A stretch of DNA of 64,000 nt from Arsukibacterium perlucidum DSM 18276. GTDB taxonomy: Bacteria > Pseudomonadota > Gammaproteobacteria > Enterobacterales > Alteromonadaceae. Shown in pieces: positions 42,679 through 52,648 of this stretch. The first letter of the stretch is position 1; the number at the start of each line of letters is the position of its first letter. The notes beneath the pieces are model-generated. The model had not been told where the DNA came from. It saw only the letters and a list, made by a program, of their open reading frames with translations, and ran no database searches. Position numbers and translations under genes: made by a program. The stretch lies in contig NZ_KB907702.1 of assembly GCF_000382165.1 (NCBI RefSeq), positions 1 through 64,000 on the forward strand, given 5' to 3'.

Positions 42679-44319
42679 ATGCGATGTCCTTCTACAACAC
42701 AAAGAAATGTTTCTGTTAGTGAAAATGCAAATATTCTCTCAACTACTGATTTAAAAGGCCGCATAACGTCTGTTAATCAAGATTTTATCGCCATCAGTGG
42801 TTATACCGAAAAAGAGCTTATTAATCACGGCCATAATATTCTCAGACACCCGGATATGCCTGCAGCTGCGTTCAAACATATGTGGCAGACCATTCAAAAT
42901 GGTCAGTCTTGGCGTGGCATTGTTAAAAATCGCTGTAAAAATGGGGACCATTATTGGGTAGATGCGTATGTTTCACCTATTTACAAAGACGGTAAAATTG
43001 TCGAATTTCAATCTGTCAGACGTAAAGCAGACGCAAATTGCATAGCACGGGCAGAAAAACTCTATAAACGTATCAATGATAAGCAAAACATCCAAATAAA
43101 TAGCTTTAATCCAACACTACTCGCACTTGTTGCTATGGCTCCGGTGCTGCTAAGCGTGATTATTTTGTCTATGTTTGGCGCACTGAGCAGTACAAACGCA
43201 ATACTACTAGCGCTGTCAATCATACCCACAGCGTTACTCGCACAGAAATTACTCGCAATGAACACATGCCAAACAACATCCGCTAAAACCGAAGTTGTTA
43301 GCCAAGCCTTACAATACATTTATACGGGTAGCCGGATGCCGGTTGCAAAAATTGACCACCTGATTCAGGGCAAACAAAGTGACACCGCAGCGCTGGCAGG
43401 CAGAATGCAACATGTTTCTGAGCAGTTGAAGAGCAGCAGCGAATCGATAAATGACAATATGACACAGCTTAACCAAAATATTGCCCGCCAATTTGCCGAG
43501 ACTGAATCTCTGGCAACAGCAATGCATCAGATGGTGACCAGTATTCAGGATGTAGCGAGCAACGCCAGAGATAATGCCGCTAATGGTGAGCAGCTGCAGG
43601 TAACTATTAAACACTGCAATACGCATTCTGTGACCACTACAGCGCAGTTAAATAAACTAGACAAAACCTTGCAGCAAGCAGCGTTGGAATTTACCAAGTT
43701 AAACCAAAACAGCCAACAAATTCGCAGTGTTCTGGACGTTATTACCGCCCTGGCTGACCAAACCAATTTACTGGCCTTAAATGCAGCTATCGAAGCAGCA
43801 CGCGCCGGAGAAGCAGGCCGAGGTTTTGCTGTGGTTGCCGACGAAGTAAGGCAACTGGCGAACCGCACACAACGCTCAGTCAGTGAGATAGCCCAAATAA
43901 GCAAACTTATTGACGGTAATACGCAGCAGAGCAGCATGGTGCTTAAACAAGGGGCGGTTCAGACAGCTGATTGTGTATCGGCAATTGCCGAGCTTAATCG
44001 CTTAATCGATATTTTAAGTAACAGCACGTTAGATACTCTTGGTGCCAATGAACAAATTGCTGCCGCCGTTACACAACAAGGGGCTGTGGCAGAGAGCATT
44101 AACCAGAGTGTTTATATTATTCGGGATTTAGCAGAAGATACGCGACAGCAAAGCCAGAGCAGCCAGCAGCTTGCCAACAATTTGCGCTCACTTGGTGAAA
44201 AATTCAATTTACTCAGCCGCTTTTTCTGGCAAAAGACCCTACAAAAATCGCATAGCAATAACGAAATACCAGCACTACACTCTGCTTTAAGTGATGAGAA
44301 AAAGCAGACTTTTATATGA
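42679..44319 (+). CDS. Aer-like PAS methyl-accepting chemotaxis protein
   Basis: A 546-residue chemoreceptor. The N-terminal PAS domain ([20 protein letters not shown] near residue 20, then [17 protein letters not shown] and [17 protein letters not shown]) is of the Aer type, which senses redox or oxygen through a flavin or heme, without a periplasmic domain. Two short hydrophobic helices near 145-185 anchor it, and the MCP signalling hairpin tip is near 365 ([20 protein letters not shown]). I chose ATG 42679 because it gives the family N terminus; its ribosome site is weak. The stop overlaps the next start (ATGA). Confidence 0.9.
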   Translation: MRCPSTTQRNVSVSENANILSTTDLKGRITSVNQDFIAISGYTEKELINHGHNILRHPDMPAAAFKHMWQTIQNGQSWRGIVKNRCKNGDHYWVDAYVSPIYKDGKIVEFQSVRRKADANCIARAEKLYKRINDKQNIQINSFNPTLLALVAMAPVLLSVIILSMFGALSSTNAILLALSIIPTALLAQKLLAMNTCQTTSAKTEVVSQALQYIYTGSRMPVAKIDHLIQGKQSDTAALAGRMQHVSEQLKSSSESINDNMTQLNQNIARQFAETESLATAMHQMVTSIQDVASNARDNAANGEQLQVTIKHCNTHSVTTTAQLNKLDKTLQQAALEFTKLNQNSQQIRSVLDVITALADQTNLLALNAAIEAARAGEAGRGFAVVADEVRQLANRTQRSVSEIAQISKLIDGNTQQSSMVLKQGAVQTADCVSAIAELNRLIDILSNSTLDTLGANEQIAAAVTQQGAVAESINQSVYIIRDLAEDTRQQSQSSQQLANNLRSLGEKFNLLSRFFWQKTLQKSHSNNEIPALHSALSDEKKQTFI

Positions 44320-46382
44320 AGTTAACCGGCTGGCTTTTGCTGCTGCAACGATACAGAATATCTTTTAGCCACTGGTTGTGGCTGGGTGCAGTAATATGGG
44401 CACTACTTCTATTCTTGATTAACTGGTTATTTCACGTTTACCCAGCATTTAGTGCTGCAGATAAATTCTATGTTATTACCGCTGCTATCTTAGTGATGTT
44501 GTTATATCAGCTGGCAACGGTGCGTTATTTTAATAACGTGCTACTGCGACTTCGACACTTTCTTTCTTCAACCCTTACCAATAAAGCAGAATATGACAGC
44601 ACCAGCTTAATTGAGCGTGGCGAAGTGGGCGCTTTGTTTAATGAGGTTTCCCGCACGGCGCAAACGTTACAACGCCATTTCGATAATGCCAATAACATAG
44701 CGCAGCAACAGCAACTGCTAAGTGAAGCTGTGAAACAAAGCAGCAATTCAGTTGTAATTACCGATCTTCAAGCCAATATTCTGTTTGTTAACCAAGCTTT
44801 TTGTAACATTAGCGGCTACAGTGCTGATGAAGTAATAGGCAAAACACCTAAACTACTGCAATCGGGCTTAACATCGGCAAAAACCTATGTAGACATTCGC
44901 AAAGCACTTGATCAAGGCCACAGCTGGTGTGGTGAGTTAATCAACAAATGCAAAAACGGCGACCTTATTAGTGAGAAAATCAGCATAGTGCCAATAAAAA
45001 ATGCCAGTGGCGAAGTTTGGCGTTTAATGGCCGTCAAGGAGAACGTAACTGCATTAAAACAGGCTGAGCAACATATCCAGCAACTGGCTTTTTCAGATAA
45101 CGTAACTAAGCTTGCTAATCGTCACAGTTTGCTGTTGCAGTTTCAAAAATGGCAGCTTCGCGAATTTGCTTTATTAATGATTAACATTAATGACTTTAAG
45201 CAAATAAATAGCCAATACGGTCTAATTGCCGGTGACAAGTTACTGGCAAATTTTGCTTATAAGTTGCTAGAACTTCTACCAAAAAGCAGTTTTGTAGCAA
45301 GGTTAAATAGTGACGAGTTTATCGCTATGTTACCTGATACAAACATTCATTGTTTAACACAGCTGATTCAAAAAAAATTGCAACAACTAAATGGCGCAAT
45401 AAATACCGGCTTATTTAACACGGTTATTAGATGCCGATTTGCTGCTTGTTTCTACCCCGTTCATGGTTCAAACATGTCAGACTTATTAAGCAATGCTGAT
45501 ATGGCCATGCGAAATGTTAAACACCATAAAGAAGATTTTTGTATATTTCAGCCGGTAATGAAACTGGAACATGAGAAACAACTAAAACAGCTAACTATTT
45601 TGCGCCAGGAGCTGCTGCAGCCGGTTCATCTAAAAATTGTTGTACAACCTCAGTTTGACATGAGCACTCACGACTGTATTGGTGCAGAGGTGTTATTAAG
45701 ATTACCGCATCCCGACTCGCCAAACGTAAATATTTATAGTTACATTTTACTGGCTGAACGTTATGGCTTAGCAAAGCAGCTTGACCAATGGGTTATAAAA
45801 CAAAGTTTAATGTTGTTACAAACATTACAACAGCATCGTTATGCTGGCAAATTGTCGGTAAACATTTCAGCCGCAAGCTTTCAGGATCCCTATTTCGTTG
45901 ATTCAATTAAAGCACAACTGGCAAATCACCCACTCACTGAATTAAACGTAACGTTGGAAATAACGGAAACAGCATTAATCTCACAGCCTCATGTCGCTAT
46001 ACAAAACGCAGAAAAATTACAACAATTAGGCATTTGTTTGGCAATAGATGATTTTGGCACTGGTCATTCTTCACTAGCTTATCTTCAGCAATTTAGTGTG
46101 TGCTTGCTTAAAATTGACAAAAGTTTTATCGATAACGTAACAACTAATGCAAAAGACAGAGCCATTGTAGAAACGACACTTGCGCTGGCAAAAGGACTTG
46201 GCTTAAAGACAGTTGCAGAAGGTATTGAAAACCAACAGCAGTGCAAGCTGCTTCAACAACTGGGCTGCGATTCTGCTCAAGGCTTTTTCTTCAGTAAACC
46301 CATTAGCATTGAGCAGTTTACCGAAATGGCAACCGATGGTCGTTCTGCGCAGGGCAATCACAGAAATAGCACTACATTTTAA
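44316..46382 (+). CDS. PAS-GGDEF-EAL membrane protein, probable c-di-GMP phosphodiesterase
   Basis: A 688-residue protein with two N-terminal helices (about 18-38 and 48-66), a HAMP-like linker, a PAS domain ([20 protein letters not shown] near 143), a GGDEF domain and an EAL domain. The GGDEF signature is degenerate ([12 protein letters not shown] near 327), so cyclase activity is unlikely. The EAL domain keeps its catalytic Glu as EVL ([11 protein letters not shown] near 457), [13 protein letters not shown] near 577 and AEGIEN near 629, so c-di-GMP hydrolysis is likely. Translation is coupled to the chemoreceptor by a four-base overlap, joining taxis with c-di-GMP turnover. Confidence 0.9.
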   Translation: MKLTGWLLLLQRYRISFSHWLWLGAVIWALLLFLINWLFHVYPAFSAADKFYVITAAILVMLLYQLATVRYFNNVLLRLRHFLSSTLTNKAEYDSTSLIERGEVGALFNEVSRTAQTLQRHFDNANNIAQQQQLLSEAVKQSSNSVVITDLQANILFVNQAFCNISGYSADEVIGKTPKLLQSGLTSAKTYVDIRKALDQGHSWCGELINKCKNGDLISEKISIVPIKNASGEVWRLMAVKENVTALKQAEQHIQQLAFSDNVTKLANRHSLLLQFQKWQLREFALLMININDFKQINSQYGLIAGDKLLANFAYKLLELLPKSSFVARLNSDEFIAMLPDTNIHCLTQLIQKKLQQLNGAINTGLFNTVIRCRFAACFYPVHGSNMSDLLSNADMAMRNVKHHKEDFCIFQPVMKLEHEKQLKQLTILRQELLQPVHLKIVVQPQFDMSTHDCIGAEVLLRLPHPDSPNVNIYSYILLAERYGLAKQLDQWVIKQSLMLLQTLQQHRYAGKLSVNISAASFQDPYFVDSIKAQLANHPLTELNVTLEITETALISQPHVAIQNAEKLQQLGICLAIDDFGTGHSSLAYLQQFSVCLLKIDKSFIDNVTTNAKDRAIVETTLALAKGLGLKTVAEGIENQQQCKLLQQLGCDSAQGFFFSKPISIEQFTEMATDGRSAQGNHRNSTTF

Positions 46383-46506
46383 CAAAGCCAAGTCAACAAG
46401 ACTGATTAAAGGTTAGAAGCCCCCTCGAATACTCACTCTGTGTAATAGTTCAATACTAAGGTAATTGGTACCATAGGTTTATTAGCAGCAACACAATGTC
46501 AGTATT

Positions 46507-46812
46507 ATGTCGATTAAACCAGATCTGACGACCGCCATGCAGCAATTATTAGTTGAGGTTAAAGCCACCCTACCCTTATATGAGCCTGCAACCTTTGTTT
46601 GTGGCATTACTAACACTGACTGCCAGGGTTGTCCGAAAAAACTGCTGGAGATGGTGGACGCCGAAGTGTCTTTCTGGGAGCACGCCATAAAAAATGGCCG
46701 CACGCCCAAGTTTGATGAACTAAGACGTTTTGGCAAATTATGCCTAAGTGTTAAACGTAGCCTTATCCGCAATAAAATTCTGCCAGCAGACAAGGCATAT
46801 TTACCTAGCTAA
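46507..46812 (+). CDS. conserved small protein with a CxxCP motif, function unknown
   Basis: A 101-residue soluble protein. A Cys cluster (FVCGITNTDCQGCPKKLLEM near residue 30) has three Cys that could bind a metal or redox-active group; the C-terminal half is helical and basic (FDELRRFGKLCLSVKRSLIR). I recall similar short proteins in Shewanella and relatives but no assigned role. It is a single gene between the EAL gene and the NIT chemoreceptor, on the + strand, with a weak ribosome site. Confidence 0.7.
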   Translation: MSIKPDLTTAMQQLLVEVKATLPLYEPATFVCGITNTDCQGCPKKLLEMVDAEVSFWEHAIKNGRTPKFDELRRFGKLCLSVKRSLIRNKILPADKAYLPS

Positions 46813-46914
46813 CCCTATAACGTTTCGCGGCTTAAAGCGCCTGCACCGAAAAAACTGAAAAAACCGTCCAACAGAACGCGCTGTCGACACTTACCCTAAC
46901 CATAAAGCTTGAAT

Positions 46915-48876
46915 TTACGTTAAAGTAAAACGCCCTACCATTTGTTGTAATTGCTCGGCCAGGCGCGCCAACTCACGGCTGGTGCTGGCGGTTTGCTCGG
47001 CGCCGGCACTGGTTTGTACTGCTACATCACTAATATTAAGAATTTTTTGGTTTATCTCATCAGCTACCGCAGCTTGCTGCTCGGCCGCTGAGGCGATCTG
47101 CGTATTTTTATCATTAATGCCATTAATTCCTTGTAGCACCTGCGCCAGAATATCACCGGTTTCAGCTACTTTATCGCGGCCTTCCTGCGCCTGGCTTAAA
47201 CTTACCCGCATCGCATCAGTGGCCTGAGTTGCGCCTTGCTGCAGGCCTTCTATCATGCGCTGAATGTCGGTTGTTGACTGCGCCGTTCGCTGCGCCAGCG
47301 TGCGCACCTCGTCGGCCACTACGGCAAAACCGCGGCCCTGCTCGCCGGCCCGGGCCGCTTCTATCGCCGCATTTAACGCCAGCAAATTCGTTTGCTCGGC
47401 AATGCCGCGAATCACATCCAGTACCGAGGTGATGGCATCACTGTCCTGTTTTACCTGGTCAATCACTGTGGCGGTGTTGTCAACCTGACCAGATAAACGC
47501 TGAATAAGCGCTATGGTTTGTTCTAACCGGTGCTGCCCCTGAGCAGCACCGGCCTGCACGGTTTCCGATAGCTCTGCCGCCTCTGCCGTGCTGGCGGCAA
47601 CATCGCGCACGGTTGCACTCATTTCATGCATCGCAGTGGCCACCATTTCGGTGTCTTGCTGTTGCTGCTGTACGCCTTTACTGGTTTGCAGCGTTACTGC
47701 CGAAGATTGCTCGGCAGCGGCAGCGACCTGCGCAGTAGCGCCGCCAATTTCATGAATAACCTGCTGCAGCTCTTGCGCCATGCTGTTGGTACTGTCGGCT
47801 ATGCGGCCAAACTCGTCTTTACTTTTATAGTGGCTACGCACGGTAAGGTCGCGCTTTGCCAGTGCGGTAATGGTGCTTTCAATACTGCGTACTGCAGCTG
47901 AAATACTGCGCATGGTGATACCTGCGACAACCGCCAGCACAGCACTTATCAACACAATAGCCGCCGCTAACACCCCTAATTGGCGCACAGACCGCTGCTG
48001 CAGTTGCTCAGCAGAGTCGGCAATACCGGCTTTAAGTGCGGTTTCAAATTCTGTCATTTGCGCCAGACGGCTAGTAGCCAGGTCAAACCACTGGCCATCA
48101 TCTACGTTAAGCGGCTCCCCCAGTGCGTTGTTAAACGGCAGTTGCTGCAGGCGGGCCACTTCAGCAAAGCTGTTATGCTGGCTAAGGGTACGCCAAGCGC
48201 TTTGCTGCTGTGGGCTGACCATACGTAAAAAGTTTTCGGCAAAGGCGTTATAAGCACCTAAATTATTGCTAAAGCGGGCCAGTAATTCACTATTAAAACT
48301 GCCACGGCTAAATACCAAGCCTAAAATAGCGCGCTCGCGCCCGGCGCGCTCTTTCATTTCTATAAACTGGTTGAGTATCGCCAGTTGCCGCGCCATATCC
48401 CGATGCGTCAATGCCGCTTCCAACTTATGGTTTTGCGCAATCATGGCAGTAATGAGTGCAGTATAACGCTCAGCCGATGCAGCATTGTTAATGCTTTGCT
48501 GGTCAACTTGCCGGCGCAACGCATTAAGCTCGCCAAGCTGTTGTTGCAGCGCGCTAAGCTCTGGCAATTGCAAAGCTAAAAACGCCTGTAAGCGCTGATC
48601 ACTATGCTGGCGCAGTTGCGCCATGCGCTGGGCAAAGCGATTACCATTGCTGGCCAGATAAACACCACTGGCACCGCGCTCAGCTTGTAGGGTTGCCACT
48701 AACGCATTGGTTGTGGCTGACACCTCAATAGCCTGGCTAACATGCTCAGCTACTCTTACTTGCTGCCAGCTGTCGTTAAAACGGCCCAGCACCAGCCATA
48801 GCGCGGCCAGTGCGGGCAGCAACAGTAATAACATCAGTTTACGACTAATCGACAAGTTGCTGATAAAATATGTCAT
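46915..48876 (-). CDS. methyl-accepting chemotaxis protein with NIT (nitrate/nitrite-sensing) domain
   Basis: A 653-residue chemoreceptor. After a first helix (about 13-31) the periplasmic domain carries the NIT motif [19 protein letters not shown] near residue 58 and [15 protein letters not shown] near 172, the nitrate/nitrite-binding four-helix type. A second helix (about 303-325), HAMP and the MCP cytoplasmic region follow, with the tip near 505 ([20 protein letters not shown]). No C-terminal NWETF-like pentapeptide for CheR/CheB is present. A NarL-type pair lies upstream. It should steer cells in nitrate gradients. Confidence 0.9.
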   Translation of the reverse strand: MTYFISNLSISRKLMLLLLLPALAALWLVLGRFNDSWQQVRVAEHVSQAIEVSATTNALVATLQAERGASGVYLASNGNRFAQRMAQLRQHSDQRLQAFLALQLPELSALQQQLGELNALRRQVDQQSINNAASAERYTALITAMIAQNHKLEAALTHRDMARQLAILNQFIEMKERAGRERAILGLVFSRGSFNSELLARFSNNLGAYNAFAENFLRMVSPQQQSAWRTLSQHNSFAEVARLQQLPFNNALGEPLNVDDGQWFDLATSRLAQMTEFETALKAGIADSAEQLQQRSVRQLGVLAAAIVLISAVLAVVAGITMRSISAAVRSIESTITALAKRDLTVRSHYKSKDEFGRIADSTNSMAQELQQVIHEIGGATAQVAAAAEQSSAVTLQTSKGVQQQQQDTEMVATAMHEMSATVRDVAASTAEAAELSETVQAGAAQGQHRLEQTIALIQRLSGQVDNTATVIDQVKQDSDAITSVLDVIRGIAEQTNLLALNAAIEAARAGEQGRGFAVVADEVRTLAQRTAQSTTDIQRMIEGLQQGATQATDAMRVSLSQAQEGRDKVAETGDILAQVLQGINGINDKNTQIASAAEQQAAVADEINQKILNISDVAVQTSAGAEQTASTSRELARLAEQLQQMVGRFTLT

Positions 48877-48949
48877 AAAACGGCCCCGGGGTGAGAATTA
48901 CCACTATTTTAGGTAAAATCCACCCAACTACTAAGCAGGCAAAGGTGAC

Positions 48950-48965
48950 TACCTCTTCAGGGTTA
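48950..48965 (-). promoter_or_regulatory. NarL-type 7-2-7 pair upstream of the NIT chemoreceptor
   Basis: TACCTCT-TC-AGGGTTA: the left heptamer is perfect and the right differs at one base. It lies 74 bases from the chemoreceptor start and also 79 bases from the 49044 gene, so either could be the target. Confidence 0.45.
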
Positions 48966-49043
48966 GCCCCTACCCCACCAGAGCCGGTATTTTCACCACA
49001 CAGGCTTTGTTACACTGGCGAAAACTGTTAGCAGGCGTGAATC

Positions 49044-49448
49044 ATGAATATAGAATCTTACTCTGACTTAATAAAAGCGGCGGCCATGCAGGACGAGCCG
49101 CAGCGTTTGCTGTTTGTGTTTGCCAAAGCCGAGTTACCCAATGGCTTTACCGACACCCAAAAAAGTAACTTTGAACAAGGTCAGGGCGGCGCCTTAGCAC
49201 CGGTGCTATGTGTCGATAAACTGCCGGATGAAGTCACCGAATTTAGTACTCTGGTAGCAGAGTCAGCCATAACCGGAGTAGACTGGGATATCGCCTTTGT
49301 CTCAGCCATTGGCGGGCGCGGCGGTTTTGCCCCTAATAACGATGAAGCAGCGCAGCCACTGAAAATGATGACCGAAAAAATTCAGGGTGGCATGATTGCC
49401 GATTTTCTGACTTTCAATAAAGCCGGTGAACTGGTGGCGTTGTATTGA
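49044..49448 (+). CDS. conserved protein of about 130 residues, function unknown
   Basis: A 134-residue soluble acidic protein. The blocks EPQRLLFVFAKAELP near residue 18, GQGGALAPVLCVDKLPDEV near 46 and WDIAFVSAIGGRGG near 78 belong to a family common in Proteobacteria that is sometimes labelled ribonucleotide reductase subunit alpha. It lacks every feature of a reductase, so I treat that label as wrong. A single gene divergent from the NIT chemoreceptor. Confidence 0.75.
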   Translation: MNIESYSDLIKAAAMQDEPQRLLFVFAKAELPNGFTDTQKSNFEQGQGGALAPVLCVDKLPDEVTEFSTLVAESAITGVDWDIAFVSAIGGRGGFAPNNDEAAQPLKMMTEKIQGGMIADFLTFNKAGELVALY

Positions 49449-49566
49449 TATTGTAGGGAATATGTAGCCCACCACGACGGACAGTATTTGCGCCCGAATT
49501 AAAAACGTTGGTGGCAGAGCGTAATAATAGACAGGCCGCAAGAAAGAACAGAGGCAAGAACGAACA

Positions 49567-49584
49567 GGGCGCAAACTTGCGCCC
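49567..49584 (-). terminator. GGGCGCA hairpin downstream of hemN
   Basis: GGGCGCAA and TTGCGCCC pair almost without a loop, nine bases past the hemN stop. No U tract on the hemN side. The core resembles, but is not identical to, the GGCGCC repeat family. Confidence 0.45.
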
Positions 49585-49592
49585 CTACTGCG

Positions 49593-50954
49593 TTAAACCA
49601 CCTTTGAGTACCGCTGCTGGCCCTGGGTTAAATACGCATCAAAACAAGCACAGATACTGCGCACCCACAGCCGACCACCCTCAGCCACTTTAATCCGCCC
49701 GTCATACACTTCTACCAGGCCGTCTTCCATAAACGGCTGTAAGCGCGCTAGCGCCTCGGCGAAGTACTGCCAGAAACTGTTAAGCTGCCATTGCTGGCAA
49801 AACGCCTCTATATCCAATTCAAAATGGCAGATTAACTGGCTGATCAGCGCTGCGCGGATTTTATCATCGGCGCTTAAACTGAAACCGCGCTCGGTTGGCA
49901 GTTGGCCATTATTGATAGCCGCATAATAAGCGGGCAGCTCTTTGCTGTTTTGCCACAGCACACCACTTACCTGGCTGATACTGGATACGCCAAGGCCAAT
50001 AAGCGCATCCTGGCCGGCGGTGGTATAGCCTTGAAAATTACGCTGCAATTTACCCGCTTGCTGCGCTTTGGCTAAGGCATCGTCTGGCCTGGCAAAGTGG
50101 TCCATACCAATAAACTGATAGCCTGCTGCGACAAAACGCTCAATCGCCAGCTGCATTAGCTCCAGCTTTAATGGCGCATCCGGCAGGCTGCTGTTGGCAA
50201 TTTTACGCTGTGCGGCAAAACGCTCTGGGATATGGGCATAGCTGAATAGTGAAATACGGTCAGGGTTCAGCCGGATAATTTCATCAACCGTTTCACTAAA
50301 GCTGGCCGGTTGTTGAAATGGCAGGCCGTAAATTAAATCCAGATTAATCGAGCTGAAACCGAGCTCGCGGCTAAGCTGCACCTGGTGGCGGATTAAATCA
50401 GTATCCTGCAGCCGGTTAATCGCAATTTGTACTTTTTCATCTAAATCCTGCCCCCCGAAACTCACCCGGTTAAAACCCAGAGTACGCAAATGGCGTAATT
50501 TATCATCACTGCAGCTGCGTGGGTCTATTTCAATACTGATTTCAGCATCGCTATTAATAGCAAAGTTGTCATGCAGCAAAGCCATCAAGCGCCTTAGCTG
50601 AACTTCAGTTAAAAAGGTGGGGGTACCGCCGCCTAAATGCAGCTGATTAATCTGTTTGTTTTGTAACAAGGGGGCATACAGCGCCACTTCCTGCGCCAGG
50701 GCATCCAGGTAGGTATCGGCTTTATGCTGATGGCGGGTGATCACTTTATTGCAGCCGCAGTAATAACAAAGCTTGTGGCAAAACGGGATATGCAAATACA
50801 GGCTAAGATCGCTTGGGCTTTGCTTAATCGCAGCCTGAATTTGCGCCGGATCAAAGTTACTACTAAGTGCCAGCGCCGTCGGATAAGAGGTGTAACGCGG
50901 GCCGTTAATATTGTACTTGCTGATTAACTTAGGGTCCCATTTTATGCTTTGCAT
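49593..50954 (-). CDS. hemN: oxygen-independent coproporphyrinogen III oxidase HemN
   Basis: A 453-residue radical-SAM enzyme that decarboxylates coproporphyrinogen III to protoporphyrinogen IX without O2. The motif YLHIPFCHKLCYYCGCNKV carries cluster ligands C59, C63 and C66 plus the fourth Cys, C68, seen in true HemN. LGGGTPTFL near 108 binds SAM. Length and the N-terminal GPRYTSYPTA match HemN rather than HemW. It supplies heme for NarI in anaerobic cells. No FNR box was found directly upstream. Confidence 0.95.
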   Translation of the reverse strand: MQSIKWDPKLISKYNINGPRYTSYPTALALSSNFDPAQIQAAIKQSPSDLSLYLHIPFCHKLCYYCGCNKVITRHQHKADTYLDALAQEVALYAPLLQNKQINQLHLGGGTPTFLTEVQLRRLMALLHDNFAINSDAEISIEIDPRSCSDDKLRHLRTLGFNRVSFGGQDLDEKVQIAINRLQDTDLIRHQVQLSRELGFSSINLDLIYGLPFQQPASFSETVDEIIRLNPDRISLFSYAHIPERFAAQRKIANSSLPDAPLKLELMQLAIERFVAAGYQFIGMDHFARPDDALAKAQQAGKLQRNFQGYTTAGQDALIGLGVSSISQVSGVLWQNSKELPAYYAAINNGQLPTERGFSLSADDKIRAALISQLICHFELDIEAFCQQWQLNSFWQYFAEALARLQPFMEDGLVEVYDGRIKVAEGGRLWVRSICACFDAYLTQGQQRYSKVV

Positions 50955-51024
50955 TGTTGCCTCTGATATTGCTCTGCTATGACAGCCCGCTTACTGGTGG
51001 CCAGTATAAAAGCAATTGAAAAAT

Positions 51025-51540
51025 CTAAGCTTGATCTATCGCAGGCTTAGCAGGTTTTAGCACGGATTGCTGTTGCGCTAACCAGTGCAGTAAGCCGGGC
51101 ACCAGTGGAGGTAAACGCTCTGGCCCTATGCTGTCGAGCAGGTTTTTGCAGTACAAACCCAGCTCGGTATCGCCTAACATCTGTAATCTACGGCGAAAAA
51201 ACAGCGTATCCGGATCAGTGGTATTGCTGATCATGGCAATAAAGTCAGCCAGTTCTGCTTTTAACAGCAGGTCTTGTTGAGCGGGCATTAGCTGTACCTG
51301 CAGCTTATTGCCATCAAGGCTAATACCAAACTCCAGGCCAATATCAGCAACGCTAATCACCACCGTCTTATGCTGCATAAAATGTAGTTCGCCGGCGCTT
51401 AGCTCAGGCTGGAAAAACCGGTTTAATGCCAACTGTAACATGCTGCTTTGTAGCACTTTGGGCGCACAGCGGGTAGCAGCGCGCAGCATTGGGGGTAGTG
51501 TCGCTACCAACTTAGAGTTAACTCTTTTAATATCAAACAT
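51025..51540 (-). CDS. ubiT: anaerobic ubiquinone biosynthesis accessory factor UbiT
   Basis: A 171-residue SCP2-domain protein (E. coli YhbT, about 174). The block DPDTLFFRRRLQMLGDTELG near residue 115, followed by LYCKNLLDSI, matches UbiT closely. It binds lipid and is needed for O2-independent ubiquinone synthesis with UbiU-UbiV, which are encoded divergently next to it, as in E. coli. Start is uncertain: ATG 51540 (MFDIKRV) or ATG 51555, neither with a strong ribosome site. Confidence 0.92.
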   Translation of the reverse strand: MFDIKRVNSKLVATLPPMLRAATRCAPKVLQSSMLQLALNRFFQPELSAGELHFMQHKTVVISVADIGLEFGISLDGNKLQVQLMPAQQDLLLKAELADFIAMISNTTDPDTLFFRRRLQMLGDTELGLYCKNLLDSIGPERLPPLVPGLLHWLAQQQSVLKPAKPAIDQA

Positions 51541-51651
51541 ATGTAAGCAATCCATTCAAATCGGGCTCTATAATAACACCACAATACCGCGGTGCCGGCT
51601 ATTCCCTGTCGGAGGTAGCTGGCGCTGTTAAAGTTAATAAAGAGGCTAGAA

Positions 51652-52644
51652 ATGGAGCTGCTCTGCCCGGCTGGCAGTATGCCGGCGTTAAAGGCGGCCA
51701 TCGAACATGGCGCCGATGCCGTGTATATCGGCTTAAAAGATGACACCAACGCCCGTCATTTTGCCGGGCTGAATTTTGACGAAGCCAGGCTAAAAGAAGC
51801 GGCCCGCTTTGTCCATCAGCATGGTAAAAAATTACATGTAGCAATAAATACCTTTGCCCACCCGGATAATTACCAGCGCTGGCAACAAGCGGTAGATATT
51901 GCCGCCAATGCCGGGGCCGATGTACTGATCCTGGCCGATATTGCCGTGCTGGCCTATGCCGCCGAGCGCTATCCTAAGCTGGAGCGGCATCTGTCGGTGC
52001 AAGCCTCGGCCACCAATGCCGCGGCCATTAATTTCTACCGCCAGTTTGGCATTAGCAGGGTGGTGTTACCAAGGGTGTTGTCGATGCAGCAGGTGCGGGC
52101 GTTGGCTAAAAGCTGTGAAATTGATCTGGAAGTATTCGCCTTTGGCAGCCTGTGCATTATGGCCGAAGGCCGCTGTTATTTAAGCTCGTACATGACTGGC
52201 CAGTCACCCAACACCGCAGGCGCCTGCTCACCGGCGGCGTTTGTAGAATGGCAAGACAACAACGGCACCCTGGAGTCGCGCTTAAACGGTATTTTAATTG
52301 ACCGCTTTGCCCCTAATGAAACCGCTGGCTACCCCACCCTGTGCAAAGGCCGCTTTAATGTCGGCAACGATACTTACCATGCGCTGGAAGAGCCGACCAG
52401 CCTGAACACTCTGGATTTACTGCCACAATTGTATGCCGAGGGCATTAAGTCACTTAAAATTGAAGGTCGCCAGCGCAGCCCGGCTTATGTGGCGCAAATA
52501 ACCAAAGTCTGGCGCGCTGCCATTGATGCCGTAATGAGCGCCCCAGATGATTTTAAGGTGCAACCACAGTGGCAACAGGTGCTCGCCGGCTTGTCTGAAG
52601 GCAGTCAGACCACCCTGGGTGCCTATCATCGAAAGTGGAAATAA
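51652..52644 (+). CDS. ubiU: O2-independent ubiquinone hydroxylase subunit UbiU
   Basis: A 330-residue U32-family protein. The start MELLCPAGSMPALKAAIEHG and the Cys set SLCIMAEGRCYLSSYMTGQ near residue 168, GACSP and LCKGR near 232 fit the four [4Fe-4S] ligands of E. coli UbiU. With UbiV it hydroxylates ubiquinone precursors using prephenate instead of oxygen, giving quinone for NarGHI. It precedes ubiV by four bases. U32 members were originally called peptidases; the position next to UbiT and UbiV decides the assignment. Confidence 0.95.
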   Translation: MELLCPAGSMPALKAAIEHGADAVYIGLKDDTNARHFAGLNFDEARLKEAARFVHQHGKKLHVAINTFAHPDNYQRWQQAVDIAANAGADVLILADIAVLAYAAERYPKLERHLSVQASATNAAAINFYRQFGISRVVLPRVLSMQQVRALAKSCEIDLEVFAFGSLCIMAEGRCYLSSYMTGQSPNTAGACSPAAFVEWQDNNGTLESRLNGILIDRFAPNETAGYPTLCKGRFNVGNDTYHALEEPTSLNTLDLLPQLYAEGIKSLKIEGRQRSPAYVAQITKVWRAAIDAVMSAPDDFKVQPQWQQVLAGLSEGSQTTLGAYHRKWK

Positions 52645-52648
52645 TGTC

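Noticed and set aside
49044-49448. Label ribonucleotide reductase subunit alpha
   Set aside because: At 134 residues it has none of the catalytic or cofactor motifs of any reductase class; the name appears to be a propagated error.
50955-51024. FNR box upstream of hemN
   Set aside because: TTGAAAAATCTAAG and TTGATCTATCGC were considered but neither fits TTGAT-N4-ATCAA.
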